Below are positions 50,875-59,424 of a stretch of 64,000 nt of DNA, piece by piece. The stretch covers positions 1 to 64,000 of the forward strand of contig NZ_FNYE01000039.1 of assembly GCF_900108945.1 (NCBI RefSeq), in the 5' to 3' direction. Source of the DNA: Paraburkholderia diazotrophica. Lineage in GTDB: Bacteria > Pseudomonadota > Gammaproteobacteria > Burkholderiales > Burkholderiaceae. The translations under genes were made by a program, and so were the position numbers. Every line of letters begins with the position of its first letter. Position 1 is the stretch's first letter. The notes below the pieces were generated by a model. The model searched no databases. It saw only the letters and a list, made by a program, of their open reading frames with translations, and was not told where the DNA came from.

Positions 50875-50991
50875 CGGCTAAGTATAGGGCGCGAAAAAAA
50901 TGCGCTGTTATCGATGTGCGTATGTTGATCCTCTTGCATGCATCGCAAGCGTGCATCGGAATGGGATAACGAAAGCAGGCGTCGCGTTCGA

Positions 50992-51975
50992 TCAGCCCTG
51001 CGTCCGTTCGCGTCTCACCATCGCAAAGCTCACGGGCACCGAGCCGCGCGCGCTGGCCGTGCGTGATTCGAATCCGCGTGAGTCCAGTGGCGTGTCGCGC
51101 ACGCTTGCGAGCCGCGCATACAGGTCGGGGCGCCTCGCATCGAGCCAGCGATGCCCGGGGCTCGTGCCGATCAACGCCGGGTCCAGGTCCGCAACGATCA
51201 TCTCGTCGATGTGCTTACGCTGCCGGTTTTGCACGATCACATTGCCGCACGGATCGACGATCGCGGCCGCCCCGCCCTCGCCTGCATCTTCGCGCTCGCC
51301 CGCCTGGATTTCGCCGTAAGCGCCGTCGCTGTAGACGACGAACATGCCGTTGTCGATCGCGCGCGCCGGCAACGCGCGGCGCATCCATTCGTTGCTCGCG
51401 GCGTCGCCGGCGCCCGTGCGCGCATGCGGCGCGACGAGCAGCCGCGCGCCGAGTAATGCCGCCATCCGCGCGTTCTCCACCAGATAGTTGTCGCCGCCGA
51501 TCAGCACCGCGAGCCGCCATCCCCCGCGCGTGTCGAATACCGTAAAGCGGTCGCCGCGCGCGAGATGGCGCTCGCCATCCGGCTGCAGTTTGCGATGCAC
51601 GTGCCGCACGCCGCCCGGCAAGCACACGATATAGCTGCTGAACAACTCCCCGTTGGGCGCAGCTTCGATCAGGCCGACGCCCGCAGCGACGCCCGTGCGC
51701 TCGACAGCATCGGCGACGGCGAGCACGGGCGCACTTTCGATGCCCAGCGCAAGCGCCCTCAGCTCCGTGCGGCGCATCTTGCGCGCATCCGACGAAGCGG
51801 TTTCGCCAATGCCACCCGTCAGACATGCTTCGGGAAAGACCACGAGTCCGACGTCATCGCGCGCGGCCCGCTCGATCGCAGCGACCGTTCGCGCAACGTT
51901 ATCGGCCGTCGCGCCACGGGGCGAAGTGAACAGCATCGACGCGACACGCAGCGTCGTCGTGGGCAGAGAGGACAT
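50992..51975 (-). CDS. Nitrilase-fold (carbon-nitrogen hydrolase) protein lacking the catalytic cysteine
   Basis: 327 aa. The nitrilase superfamily fold is clear: Glu in VVFPEACLTGG, Lys in VHRKLQPDGE, then the nucleophile segment. Where active members read a Cys (such as ICYD or ICWD), this protein reads LIGGDNYLVENA, so the Cys is replaced by Gly. The rest of the barrel, ARLLVAPHAR and YARL, is intact. It may be a non-hydrolytic binding or regulatory protein, or use another residue. A LysR gene is divergent 96 bp away and probably controls it. Confidence 0.85.
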   Translation of the reverse strand: MSSLPTTTLRVASMLFTSPRGATADNVARTVAAIERAARDDVGLVVFPEACLTGGIGETASSDARKMRRTELRALALGIESAPVLAVADAVERTGVAAGVGLIEAAPNGELFSSYIVCLPGGVRHVHRKLQPDGERHLARGDRFTVFDTRGGWRLAVLIGGDNYLVENARMAALLGARLLVAPHARTGAGDAASNEWMRRALPARAIDNGMFVVYSDGAYGEIQAGEREDAGEGGAAAIVDPCGNVIVQNRQRKHIDEMIVADLDPALIGTSPGHRWLDARRPDLYARLASVRDTPLDSRGFESRTASARGSVPVSFAMVRRERTQG

Positions 51976-52071
51976 GATGGACCCGATAAGAATCGATGAA
52001 ATGCCTCCATTGGACCTCCGGCTATTCGATACGTAAAATGAATAATCTGATCGAAACGATAACGGTGAAGA

Positions 52072-52950
52072 ATGGAAATCCGGCTGCTGCGCGCGTTCTT
52101 GACGGTCGCCAACCTGCGCCATTTCGGCCGTGCGGCGCAGGCGCTGCATCTGAGCCAGCCGGCCCTCAGCAAGCAGATCGTCGCGCTCGAGGAAAGCCTC
52201 GGCGCGCGGCTCTTCGAGCGTGGCCGGCACGGCGCGGAACTGACGGCCTTCGGCACCGTGTTCCTGCCCGATGCCGAAACGCTCGTGCGCGACGCCGACG
52301 ACGTGCTCGCCCGCGCGCGCGAAGCGAGCAGCGGCGGGCGCGGCCATCTGCGCATCGGCCTGTGCCTGTCGGCGCTCACGCTTGCGCCGGCCCTGATCGC
52401 CGCGTATCGCAGGCTCAATCCCAACATCGGCGTCACGCTGAACGATCTGTCGTCGGCGGAGCAGACGCGGCGCATGTTCGCGGGCAAGCTCGACGTGGGC
52501 TTTGTCCGCCTGCCCGCGAGCGCGGGCCTGTCGGCGTTTCCCGTCGTCGAAGAATCCCTTGCGCTGGCCGTGCCGCCGCACGCGACGTGGAAGCGCGTGC
52601 CCGCGAACCTCGATGAACTGAACGAACTCGGCTTCATTGCGCTTGTGCGCAGCCGCGGCCCGGGGCTGTCGGGCATGATCGACGCATGGTGTGCGGAGCG
52701 CGGCTTCGTGCCGCGCGTGATCCAGCAGGCGGACGATATCCAGTCGGTGCTGGCCGCCGTTGCTGCGGGTGTCGGCACGGCGTTCGTGCCTTCGCGCGCA
52801 GAGCATCTGCTGCGCGACGCGCGCGTGTTGCGGCTGAAGGATGCGTCCGCGCAATGGCGCGTCGGTCTTGCCTGGCAGACGGAGCGCGACGATCCCGTCG
52901 TGACGCGCTTCGTCGATTATGTGCGCGCGTCGGTGAAGCGCGCCGCGTAA
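52072..52950 (+). CDS. LysR-family regulator divergent to the nitrilase-fold gene
   Basis: 292 aa. The N-terminal helix-turn-helix (MEIRLLRAFLTVANLRHFGRA, then LSQPALSKQIVALEESLG) and the C-terminal effector domain are complete. GGTGAAGA directly precedes ATG. The 96-bp intergenic region shared with the nitrilase-fold gene is AT-rich near 52030-52060 and would hold its operator. The nitrile, amide or other effector is unknown. Confidence 0.92.
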   Translation: MEIRLLRAFLTVANLRHFGRAAQALHLSQPALSKQIVALEESLGARLFERGRHGAELTAFGTVFLPDAETLVRDADDVLARAREASSGGRGHLRIGLCLSALTLAPALIAAYRRLNPNIGVTLNDLSSAEQTRRMFAGKLDVGFVRLPASAGLSAFPVVEESLALAVPPHATWKRVPANLDELNELGFIALVRSRGPGLSGMIDAWCAERGFVPRVIQQADDIQSVLAAVAAGVGTAFVPSRAEHLLRDARVLRLKDASAQWRVGLAWQTERDDPVVTRFVDYVRASVKRAA

Positions 52951-53037
52951 GGTCTGCGTAGGGTGTACGAAACGCCTTTGAAGCGCCCGCGAAGCGCCTA
53001 CGAACGTTCGAAGCGCGCCTTAAAAAGAAGTGGTCCT

Positions 53038-54405
53038 TCAGAGCGTGAGACGTGCTTCGAGACCGCCACTTTCGCGATTGCGCAGCGTCAACGTCGCGCC
53101 CATCGACTGCGCAAGCTGCTTCGCAATCGCGAGCCCGAGACCCGTGCCACCCGTCTCGCGATTGCGCGACGTCTCGACGCGATAGAACGGCTGGAACACG
53201 GCGTCGAGTTGCGACTGCGGAATGCCGGGGCCGCGATCGAGCACGGCGATCGACACGTGCCGCGCGCGCGCGGCGTCGATGCTCATTTCGGCGCTCATTT
53301 CGGCGCTCATTTCGGCGCTCATTTCGACGGTCACTTCGTCGCCGCCCGAGTACTTCAGCGCGTTGTCGATCAGATTGCCGAGAATGCGGCGCAACGCCTG
53401 CGGCCGCGTCGTCACCGGCTCGCCGACGTGCCCCGTCAGCGACACGCGGTCGCCCGCATCCGCATAGTCGCTGACGATGCTCTCGATCAGCGCATCGGGG
53501 TCGATGCGGCAGGGCTTCTCGTCGGCGCCATGCAACGTGCGTGCATACGCGACGCCTTCGCGCACGAGCAGCTCCATCTCTTTCAGATCCTTTTGCAGAC
53601 GCGCGCGCTCCGCTTCGTCGTCGAGCAGGTCGGCGCGCAGGCGCATGCGCGTGATGGGCGTTTGCAGATCGTGCGAAACGGCCGCGAGAATCTGCAGACG
53701 CTCGCGCATATAGATGCCGATGCGTGCCTGCATCGCATTGAACGCCTTCGACGCGCGCGCGACTTCTTCGGGCCCGTCCTCCGGCAGCGCGGCGGGCGCG
53801 AGGTCGGGGCCGAGCGTGTCGGCCGCCTGAGCGAGACGTTCGAGCGGCCGCGTCGCGAGGCGCACTGCGAGCCACGCGCAGCCGCCCAGCAGCGCGAGTT
53901 GCGCAACGAGCACCAGCGGTAGCCACGGCGACAGCGGAACCCCGTGCATCGGATGCATGTCGATGGTGAGCGGCGAGCCGTCGCTCAATGTCATATGCAC
54001 TTCGAGATGCTCGCGCTCGCCGGGCACCGCATTGGCCGTCACGTTGTAGCGCGCGCCGACGTCCTTCGCGATCGATGCGCCGATCTGCCGGGACAGCGTC
54101 GCATCCGGCGGCATGCCGCTCGTGCCCGGACCAAGCACGAAGCGATAGCTGCGCCGCGCGAGCTTCGGCAGCCATTCGACGCGTTCGGCGGGCGTCAGCC
54201 GGTCGAGCAGCGCGACGGAGCTCGTCACTTCCTGGCCGATGTAGCCGACCATCACATGCGTCATCGACTCGTTGCGCTCGGTCATCGTGAGCCAGAACGA
54301 CAGCGTCTGCGCGGCGATCAGCCCCGCGAAGAAGATCAGCGACAGGCGCACGAACAGCGTGCGCGGCGGCCACAGACCGCGCAGGCGGCCGGCTGCATCG
54401 TTCAT
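53038..54405 (-). CDS. Sensor histidine kinase (EnvZ-like) with internal MSAE repeats
   Basis: 455 aa. N-terminal TM helix (about 22-40), a periplasmic domain, a second TM, HAMP region, H-box AVSHDLQTPITRM, N-box NLIDNALKYSG and G boxes DRGPGIPQSQ and GGTGLGLAIA. Between the N and G1 boxes lies a tandem insert VEMSAEMSAEMSAEMSIDAA, encoded by a 12-bp repeat. Its ATG overlaps the regulator stop by one base (TGATG at 54407-54403). It partners the response regulator upstream. Confidence 0.9.
   Translation of the reverse strand: MNDAAGRLRGLWPPRTLFVRLSLIFFAGLIAAQTLSFWLTMTERNESMTHVMVGYIGQEVTSSVALLDRLTPAERVEWLPKLARRSYRFVLGPGTSGMPPDATLSRQIGASIAKDVGARYNVTANAVPGEREHLEVHMTLSDGSPLTIDMHPMHGVPLSPWLPLVLVAQLALLGGCAWLAVRLATRPLERLAQAADTLGPDLAPAALPEDGPEEVARASKAFNAMQARIGIYMRERLQILAAVSHDLQTPITRMRLRADLLDDEAERARLQKDLKEMELLVREGVAYARTLHGADEKPCRIDPDALIESIVSDYADAGDRVSLTGHVGEPVTTRPQALRRILGNLIDNALKYSGGDEVTVEMSAEMSAEMSAEMSIDAARARHVSIAVLDRGPGIPQSQLDAVFQPFYRVETSRNRETGGTGLGLAIAKQLAQSMGATLTLRNRESGGLEARLTL
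53281..53328 (+). repeat. In-frame 12-bp tandem repeat in the kinase gene, four copies
   Basis: Unit GCTCATTTCGGC at 53281, 53293 and 53305 (identical) and 53317 (one change), encoding MSAE on the minus strand. Twelve-bp units keep the frame, so copy-number change would only lengthen or shorten a loop near the ATP-binding site. Confidence 0.9.
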
Positions 54406-55142
54406 CACGCGCGGTCCTCCGGCGTGACGAGCGACGAGAACACATAGCCCTCGTTGCGCAGCGTCTTGATGTAGCGCGGCTCGCGTGCGTCGTCGCGCAG
54501 ACGCTGGCGCACGCGGCTCACGAGCAGATCGATCGAGCGGTCGAACGGTTCCGTCTGCCGCCCTTGCGTGAGCGTCAATAGCTGGTCGCGCGTCAGCACG
54601 CGTTGCGGATGATCGAGGAACACGCGCAGCAGCCGGTACTCGGCGCCGCTCAGCGCGACCATCGTCCCCTCGCTGTCGATCAGATTGCGGCCGATCGTAT
54701 CGAGCCGCCAGTCGCCGAAGCACAGGAAGTGCGACGTGCTCGCCTGCTCGTTGCCGGGCGGCATCATGCGCGCGCGGCGGAGGATCGCGCGGATGCGCGC
54801 GAGCAATTCGCGCACGGCGAAGGGCTTCGCGAGGTAATCGTCGGCGCCCATCTCGAGGCCGACGACGCGGTCGGTCTCTTCGCTCAGCGCCGTCAGCATC
54901 AGAATGGGGACTGTCTGGAATTCGCCCGCGCGCAGCTCGCGGCACAGGTCGAGGCCGCTTTCGCCCTGCAGCATCAGGTCGAGCACGATCAGATCCGGCC
55001 GCTCGCTGGCGAGCGCGGCGCGCATCTGTCGTCCGCCCGACGCGAGCGTCGCGCGCACGCCGTTCTTGTTGAGATAGGTGCCGACCAGTTCGCGGATGTC
55101 GCGGTCGTCGTCGACGATCAGAACGTGATCCGTCTTTTCCAC
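54405..55142 (-). CDS. OmpR-type response regulator paired with the EnvZ-like kinase
   Basis: 245 aa. Receiver: acidic pair VDDDRD, Asp in LIVLDLMLQG, switch Thr in LTALSEE, Lys in KPFAVREL. The winged-helix domain (IRAILRRAR, then LSGAEYRLL, then YIKTLRNEGYVFSS) is complete, as in OmpR/RstA. Its ATG has AAAAGAC upstream. The signal and regulon are unknown; no porin gene is adjacent. Confidence 0.92.
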   Translation of the reverse strand: MEKTDHVLIVDDDRDIRELVGTYLNKNGVRATLASGGRQMRAALASERPDLIVLDLMLQGESGLDLCRELRAGEFQTVPILMLTALSEETDRVVGLEMGADDYLAKPFAVRELLARIRAILRRARMMPPGNEQASTSHFLCFGDWRLDTIGRNLIDSEGTMVALSGAEYRLLRVFLDHPQRVLTRDQLLTLTQGRQTEPFDRSIDLLVSRVRQRLRDDAREPRYIKTLRNEGYVFSSLVTPEDRA

Positions 55143-55175
55143 ACAAGGCTCCTTAGCCCGCCGTTGTCCTCGACA

Positions 55176-55547
55176 TTATGCGTCGCCGACCACCGACAGG
55201 CTCGCGCCGTCCGATACGGACGCTTCGAGCGCATACGGATCGACGCCGTCCAGGCAGCCGAGATTCACGCGCCACAGATTCGGGTCCTTGCGCGTCTGAT
55301 GAAAAGGATAGATGCCGCAATGCTTGCAGAAGTAGTGCTTCGCGACGTGCGTGTTGAACTGGTACAGCGTGAGACTGTCCTCGCCCGACAGGATGCGCAG
55401 CGCGCTTGCAGGAAGGAACGGCGACATCAGCGCGCCCTTGCGCCGGCACAGACTGCAGTTGCAGCGCGCGGCAGGCGTGACGGGGGTTTCGACTTCGAAG
55501 GTGACCGCGCCGCAGTGACACGAGCCGTGATGAAGGTTGGACGTCAT
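55176..55547 (-). CDS. GFA (glutathione-dependent formaldehyde-activating-like) family protein
   Basis: 123 aa. Zinc-binding cysteines: CHCGAVTF, CNCSLCRRKG, and HYFCKHCG. Members such as Gfa and CENP-V-like proteins bind glutathione adducts or unknown thiols; the substrate here is unknown. ATG 55547 has GGAGCAAGCC upstream. It is the only gene between the OmpR-type pair and the exported-protein gene. Confidence 0.88.
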   Translation of the reverse strand: MTSNLHHGSCHCGAVTFEVETPVTPAARCNCSLCRRKGALMSPFLPASALRILSGEDSLTLYQFNTHVAKHYFCKHCGIYPFHQTRKDPNLWRVNLGCLDGVDPYALEASVSDGASLSVVGDA

Positions 55548-55747
55548 GGCTTGCTCCTGATTGCAATGCCGACTTTATACCGTAACGTCTCCCCTGCTTT
55601 GTGTCCCAATGTATCTGGCGGGTACGGCGATACAAAATGGGTGGATGGCGGGTTTGCCGATGATGCGTCGCCGCCTCTCGCCCGACACGTTGCATGCCGT
55701 CGCGGAACGGTTCAAGACGGTTCAACGCACCCGGTTCAACGCACCGA

Positions 55748-57010
55748 TCACTCCCGGCACTGATCCTTGTCGCCGGGCACGCTTGCGGCATTCAGATCGA
55801 AGTCCGCTTCCTGTAGTCCTTTGGGGCTCGTCGCGACCCAATGCAAAGCCGACGGCGAGCGCACGAGCCCGACGCTGCCCGTATAGGTCCATTTGATCGG
55901 CGACGGCTGCGTGCCCGCGAGTTCGATCGACGAAGGCGTGAGCTTCAGATGCAGCAGCCGTCCGTCCTGCGACGGCGTGAACGCGCGCGCGCCGATCACG
56001 GCAATGCCTGCCTCGCGCACCGATGCCGGCATGCAGCCGAGCGTCGCCGTCGTCTGCCCGTTCGCATCGATGAGCTCCGCGAAGCCTCTGTCTTTGTCGT
56101 CGGTAGCGACGACGATGAAGCGGTCGACGGACGGCACCCACGCCGCCGCGTATGTGTAGTACTGCAGGCGCTCCGCGATCACATGCGGCTCGCTGAGCGC
56201 GCCCGTCGCGGGGTCGAGCGTCGCGACCTTGAGCCGCGCGTAGGTTTCGCCGCTCACGTATTGCTGCCACACGAGCAGCGCGCGCGTCGGCGAACCGGCG
56301 ATCATCGGCCACCATTCGCGCACGCGCGGCGCGACGTCGATCGCCTGCAACAGCGCGCCGTCGGCATCGAAGGTCTTCACGTAGACGCCGTCGCCCGTGC
56401 CGAGATTGTCGACACCGCCGCCGTCGATCCAGTCGTTCGAATAGAACACGACAAACCGCGAGCCGACGCCCGCGACATGACCTGAGTGCCCGCCCGACAG
56501 CACATCGTTCGGATACGGCTTCACGCCCTTCAGGTCCGACGTGTAGACGCCGTAACGCTGGCTCACCTGATTCGGCGTGTTCCAGCCGTCCTCGAATGAC
56601 ACCATCACGCGGCCCGTGTCGTTCTGCGCGACCGACACGGGTTCCTGCGCCTCAGGCCGGCTGATGAAGATGCGCGGGCGATCGAGCGTCGCCTGCCGCG
56701 GCGTCCAGCGCGCGACGTAGACATCGTGTGTCCAGTTGCGGTCGCGGCCCGCGCCGCGCGGCGGCAGGCCCGAACTGCTGAAGAACACCGTCGTCACGCC
56801 GCGCTCGTCCGTCGTCGCGCCGATGCCGTGCATATAGGCGCGCAAGTCGCCCGTCGGCACGCGGGCGCTCGACGCGCTCGCGACCTTCGTTGCCGCGCTG
56901 GTTCCCGCCTTCGCTCCCGCATGCGTTCCTGCCTTGGCTCCCGCCGCCAGCGCGGCCGGAACAAGTCCGCATGCGGCCACCACGGCGAGCACTGCAAACG
57001 TCGTCCGCAT
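55748..57010 (-). CDS. Exported protein of unknown function at the end of the pga/glmS operon
   Basis: 420 aa. N-terminal signal peptide (MRTTFAVLAVVAACGLVPAALA), then AKAGT-type repeats. The body has repeated beta-strand patterns rich in Trp/Tyr/Asp (FFSSSGLPP, VSVAQNDTGRVMVSFEDGWN, RFVVFYSNDWIDGG, YAAAWVPSVDRFIVVATDD), compatible with a beta-propeller. It begins 9 bp after glmS, so it is probably co-transcribed with the polysaccharide genes. It could act on or bind PNAG in the periplasm or outer membrane; this is inference. Confidence 0.7.
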   Translation of the reverse strand: MRTTFAVLAVVAACGLVPAALAAGAKAGTHAGAKAGTSAATKVASASSARVPTGDLRAYMHGIGATTDERGVTTVFFSSSGLPPRGAGRDRNWTHDVYVARWTPRQATLDRPRIFISRPEAQEPVSVAQNDTGRVMVSFEDGWNTPNQVSQRYGVYTSDLKGVKPYPNDVLSGGHSGHVAGVGSRFVVFYSNDWIDGGGVDNLGTGDGVYVKTFDADGALLQAIDVAPRVREWWPMIAGSPTRALLVWQQYVSGETYARLKVATLDPATGALSEPHVIAERLQYYTYAAAWVPSVDRFIVVATDDKDRGFAELIDANGQTTATLGCMPASVREAGIAVIGARAFTPSQDGRLLHLKLTPSSIELAGTQPSPIKWTYTGSVGLVRSPSALHWVATSPKGLQEADFDLNAASVPGDKDQCRE

Positions 57011-57019
57011 GCTCGTCGC

Positions 57020-58849
57020 TCACTCGACCGTCACCGACTTCGCGAGATTGCGCGGCTTGTCGACATCGGTGCCGCGCACGCAGGCCGTGTGATACGCGAG
57101 CAATTGAAGCGGCACGACATGCAGGATCGGCGACAGCGGCCCGTAATGCCCGGGCAGCTGGATCACGCGCACGCCGTCGCTGCTTTCGATCTTCGTGCCC
57201 GCATCGGCGAGCACATACAGCTGGCCGCCGCGCGCGCGCACCTCCTGCATGTTCGACTTGAGCTTTTCGAGCAGCGTATCGTTCGGCGCGATCGTGATGA
57301 CGGGCATCTCGTTCGTGACGATGGCAAGCGGTCCGTGCTTCAGTTCGCCCGCGGGATACGCTTCCGCGTGCACATATGAGATTTCCTTGAGCTTTAGCGC
57401 GCCTTCGAGTGCGATCGGATAATGCACGCCGCGTCCGAGGAAGAGCGCATGATCCTTGCGCGCGAGCGCTTGCGCCCACGCGACGATCTGCGGCTCCAGC
57501 GCAAGCACGCTGTTGAGCGCAGCGGGCAGATGATGCAGCTGGCGCAGCGCGTGCGCTTCGTCGTCGGTGCTGACGCGGCCGCGCTCCTTGCCGAGCGTGA
57601 GCGCGAGCACGAACAGCGCGACGAGCTGCGTCGTGAACGCCTTCGTCGACGCCACGCCGATCTCCGGACCCGCGCCCGTCGAATAGTGCAGCTCCGTAAG
57701 CCGCATCATCGAGCTATGCGGCACGTTGCAGATCGCAAGCGTATGGTGATGACCGATCTCTTGCGCGTGCTTCAATGCCGCGAGCGTATCGGCTGTCTCG
57801 CCCGATTGCGACACCACGACGACCATCGCGCACGGATTCACGACGCTCTCGCGATAGCGGTACTCGCTTGCGATCTCCACTTGCGTCGGAATGCCCGCGA
57901 TCGATTCGAACCAGTATTTCGCCGTCAACGCCGAGTAATAGCTGGTGCCGCACGCGAGCAGCAGCAGCGAATCGATCTCGCTGAACGCGCGCTGCGCCTT
58001 CGCGCCGAACAGCGCGGGCGTGATGGAGCGCACGCGCTCCGTCGCATCGGCGACCACGTCGGGCTGCTCGAAAATTTCCTTCTGCATGTAATGGCGATAC
58101 GGACCGAGTTCGGTCGCGTAGTGGTTCGCGTGCTGCGCCTGCACTTCGCGGTGCGCGGTCGCGCCGTCGCGATCGACGATATGCACGCCATTGCACGACA
58201 GCACAGCGATGTCGCCTTCTTCGAGGAAGATGAAATGCTCGGCCGTGCCCGACAGCGCCATTGCATCCGAGGCCAGATAGTTGCCGCGCTCGCCCATGCC
58301 GACCACAAGCGGCGAGCCCGCACGCGCGCCGATCACGCGATCCGGTTCGCTCTTCGCGAACACGGCGATCGCATACGCGCCGCGCAGCCGCTGCAACGCG
58401 CGTTGCACGGCCGTCAGCAGATCGCGCGACGCATCCTCCTCGCGCGTGTGATGAATCAGATGTGCGATCACTTCCGTGTCGGTATCCGATTCGAATGCAT
58501 AGCCAAGCGCCTTCAGTTCGTCGCGCAGCGGCTCGTGATTTTCGATGATGCCGTTGTGAACGAGCGCGATCTCGTCGCGCGAGAAGATCGGGTGCGCATT
58601 GTCGGTGATGGGCGCGCCGTGCGTCGCCCAGCGCGTGTGCGCGACACCGATCGTGCCCGACAGCCGCGCGTCTTCCACCTGCTCCGCGAGATTCGCAACG
58701 CGCTCGATGCTGCGCACGCGGCGCGGCGCGCCATGCTGCAAGACGGCGACGCCGCATGAGTCATAACCGCGATACTCGAGCCGGCGCAGGCCCTCCGTGA
58801 GAACGCCGACGATGTCGCGTTGTGCCACTGCTCCTACGATTCCGCACAT
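57020..58849 (-). CDS. glmS: Glutamine:fructose-6-phosphate aminotransferase (GlmS)
   Basis: 609 aa. N-terminal glutaminase: Cys2 in MCGIVGAV, then RWATHG, and the RGYDSCG loop. Two SIS domains: LLACGTSYYSALTAKYW and VVSQSGETADTLAAL. C-terminal DKPRNLAKSVTVE is the family end. It makes glucosamine-6-phosphate, the entry to UDP-GlcNAc. It lies 57 bp downstream of pgaD in the same direction, so here it likely feeds PNAG synthesis. Most Burkholderiaceae also keep a housekeeping glmS next to glmU; whether this is a second copy cannot be told from this window. Confidence 0.93.
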   Translation of the reverse strand: MCGIVGAVAQRDIVGVLTEGLRRLEYRGYDSCGVAVLQHGAPRRVRSIERVANLAEQVEDARLSGTIGVAHTRWATHGAPITDNAHPIFSRDEIALVHNGIIENHEPLRDELKALGYAFESDTDTEVIAHLIHHTREEDASRDLLTAVQRALQRLRGAYAIAVFAKSEPDRVIGARAGSPLVVGMGERGNYLASDAMALSGTAEHFIFLEEGDIAVLSCNGVHIVDRDGATAHREVQAQHANHYATELGPYRHYMQKEIFEQPDVVADATERVRSITPALFGAKAQRAFSEIDSLLLLACGTSYYSALTAKYWFESIAGIPTQVEIASEYRYRESVVNPCAMVVVVSQSGETADTLAALKHAQEIGHHHTLAICNVPHSSMMRLTELHYSTGAGPEIGVASTKAFTTQLVALFVLALTLGKERGRVSTDDEAHALRQLHHLPAALNSVLALEPQIVAWAQALARKDHALFLGRGVHYPIALEGALKLKEISYVHAEAYPAGELKHGPLAIVTNEMPVITIAPNDTLLEKLKSNMQEVRARGGQLYVLADAGTKIESSDGVRVIQLPGHYGPLSPILHVVPLQLLAYHTACVRGTDVDKPRNLAKSVTVE

Positions 58850-58906
58850 GGTGGTCTCCGTGGTGCGTATGTTGTGTGTCTGTCGTTTCGATGCGGGCGC
58901 TGGCGC

Positions 58907-59359
58907 TCACGCGGCCTGGCGTTCGAACTCGGGCATCGTCACGACGTGCGAGATCATGCCGTCGTCGTCGTGATACGCGACGAGGCAGCGGCCCGCATCG
59001 CCTTCGGGAATTTCATGCGTCGTCGCCGGTTGCGGCGTGTTGCCCGCCTCGGGCATGCGGCGCACGCGATTCGTGTTCGTCGCGTCCATCTGGCGGCCGA
59101 AGGTCCAGAGGACCATCGACAGCGCGACGATGCCGATGCCCATGATGCCCGGCATGAACGCATCGAGCGACAGCTCCTCTTCGCTCGCATTCGCGAGACA
59201 CCAGCGGATATAGACGGCGGCCAGCACCCACGTGCCGAGCACGAGCACGGGCCGCACGAAGCGATACCACGCGACGAAGCGCACGGCCCTCGCCTTGCCG
59301 CACTCCGTTGCGAACTGCGAGACGGACTGCTTCGAAACATCGATGATCGGGAATTCCAT
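58907..59359 (-). CDS. pgaD: PgaD-like accessory protein of PNAG synthesis
   Basis: 150 aa with two transmembrane helices (about residues 33-53 and 70-90) and a short cytoplasmic tail, the normal PgaD layout. Positionally it follows pgaC and precedes glmS. PgaD binds PgaC and helps c-di-GMP activation of the synthase. ATG 59359 has AAGGGC upstream. Confidence 0.82.
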   Translation of the reverse strand: MEFPIIDVSKQSVSQFATECGKARAVRFVAWYRFVRPVLVLGTWVLAAVYIRWCLANASEEELSLDAFMPGIMGIGIVALSMVLWTFGRQMDATNTNRVRRMPEAGNTPQPATTHEIPEGDAGRCLVAYHDDDGMISHVVTMPEFERQAA

Positions 59360-59424
59360 GTTGTTTGCCCTTATCGAGAATGTTGAATCTGCGATGTCAA
59401 TTCGAATGCTTGATGTCGAACGCT

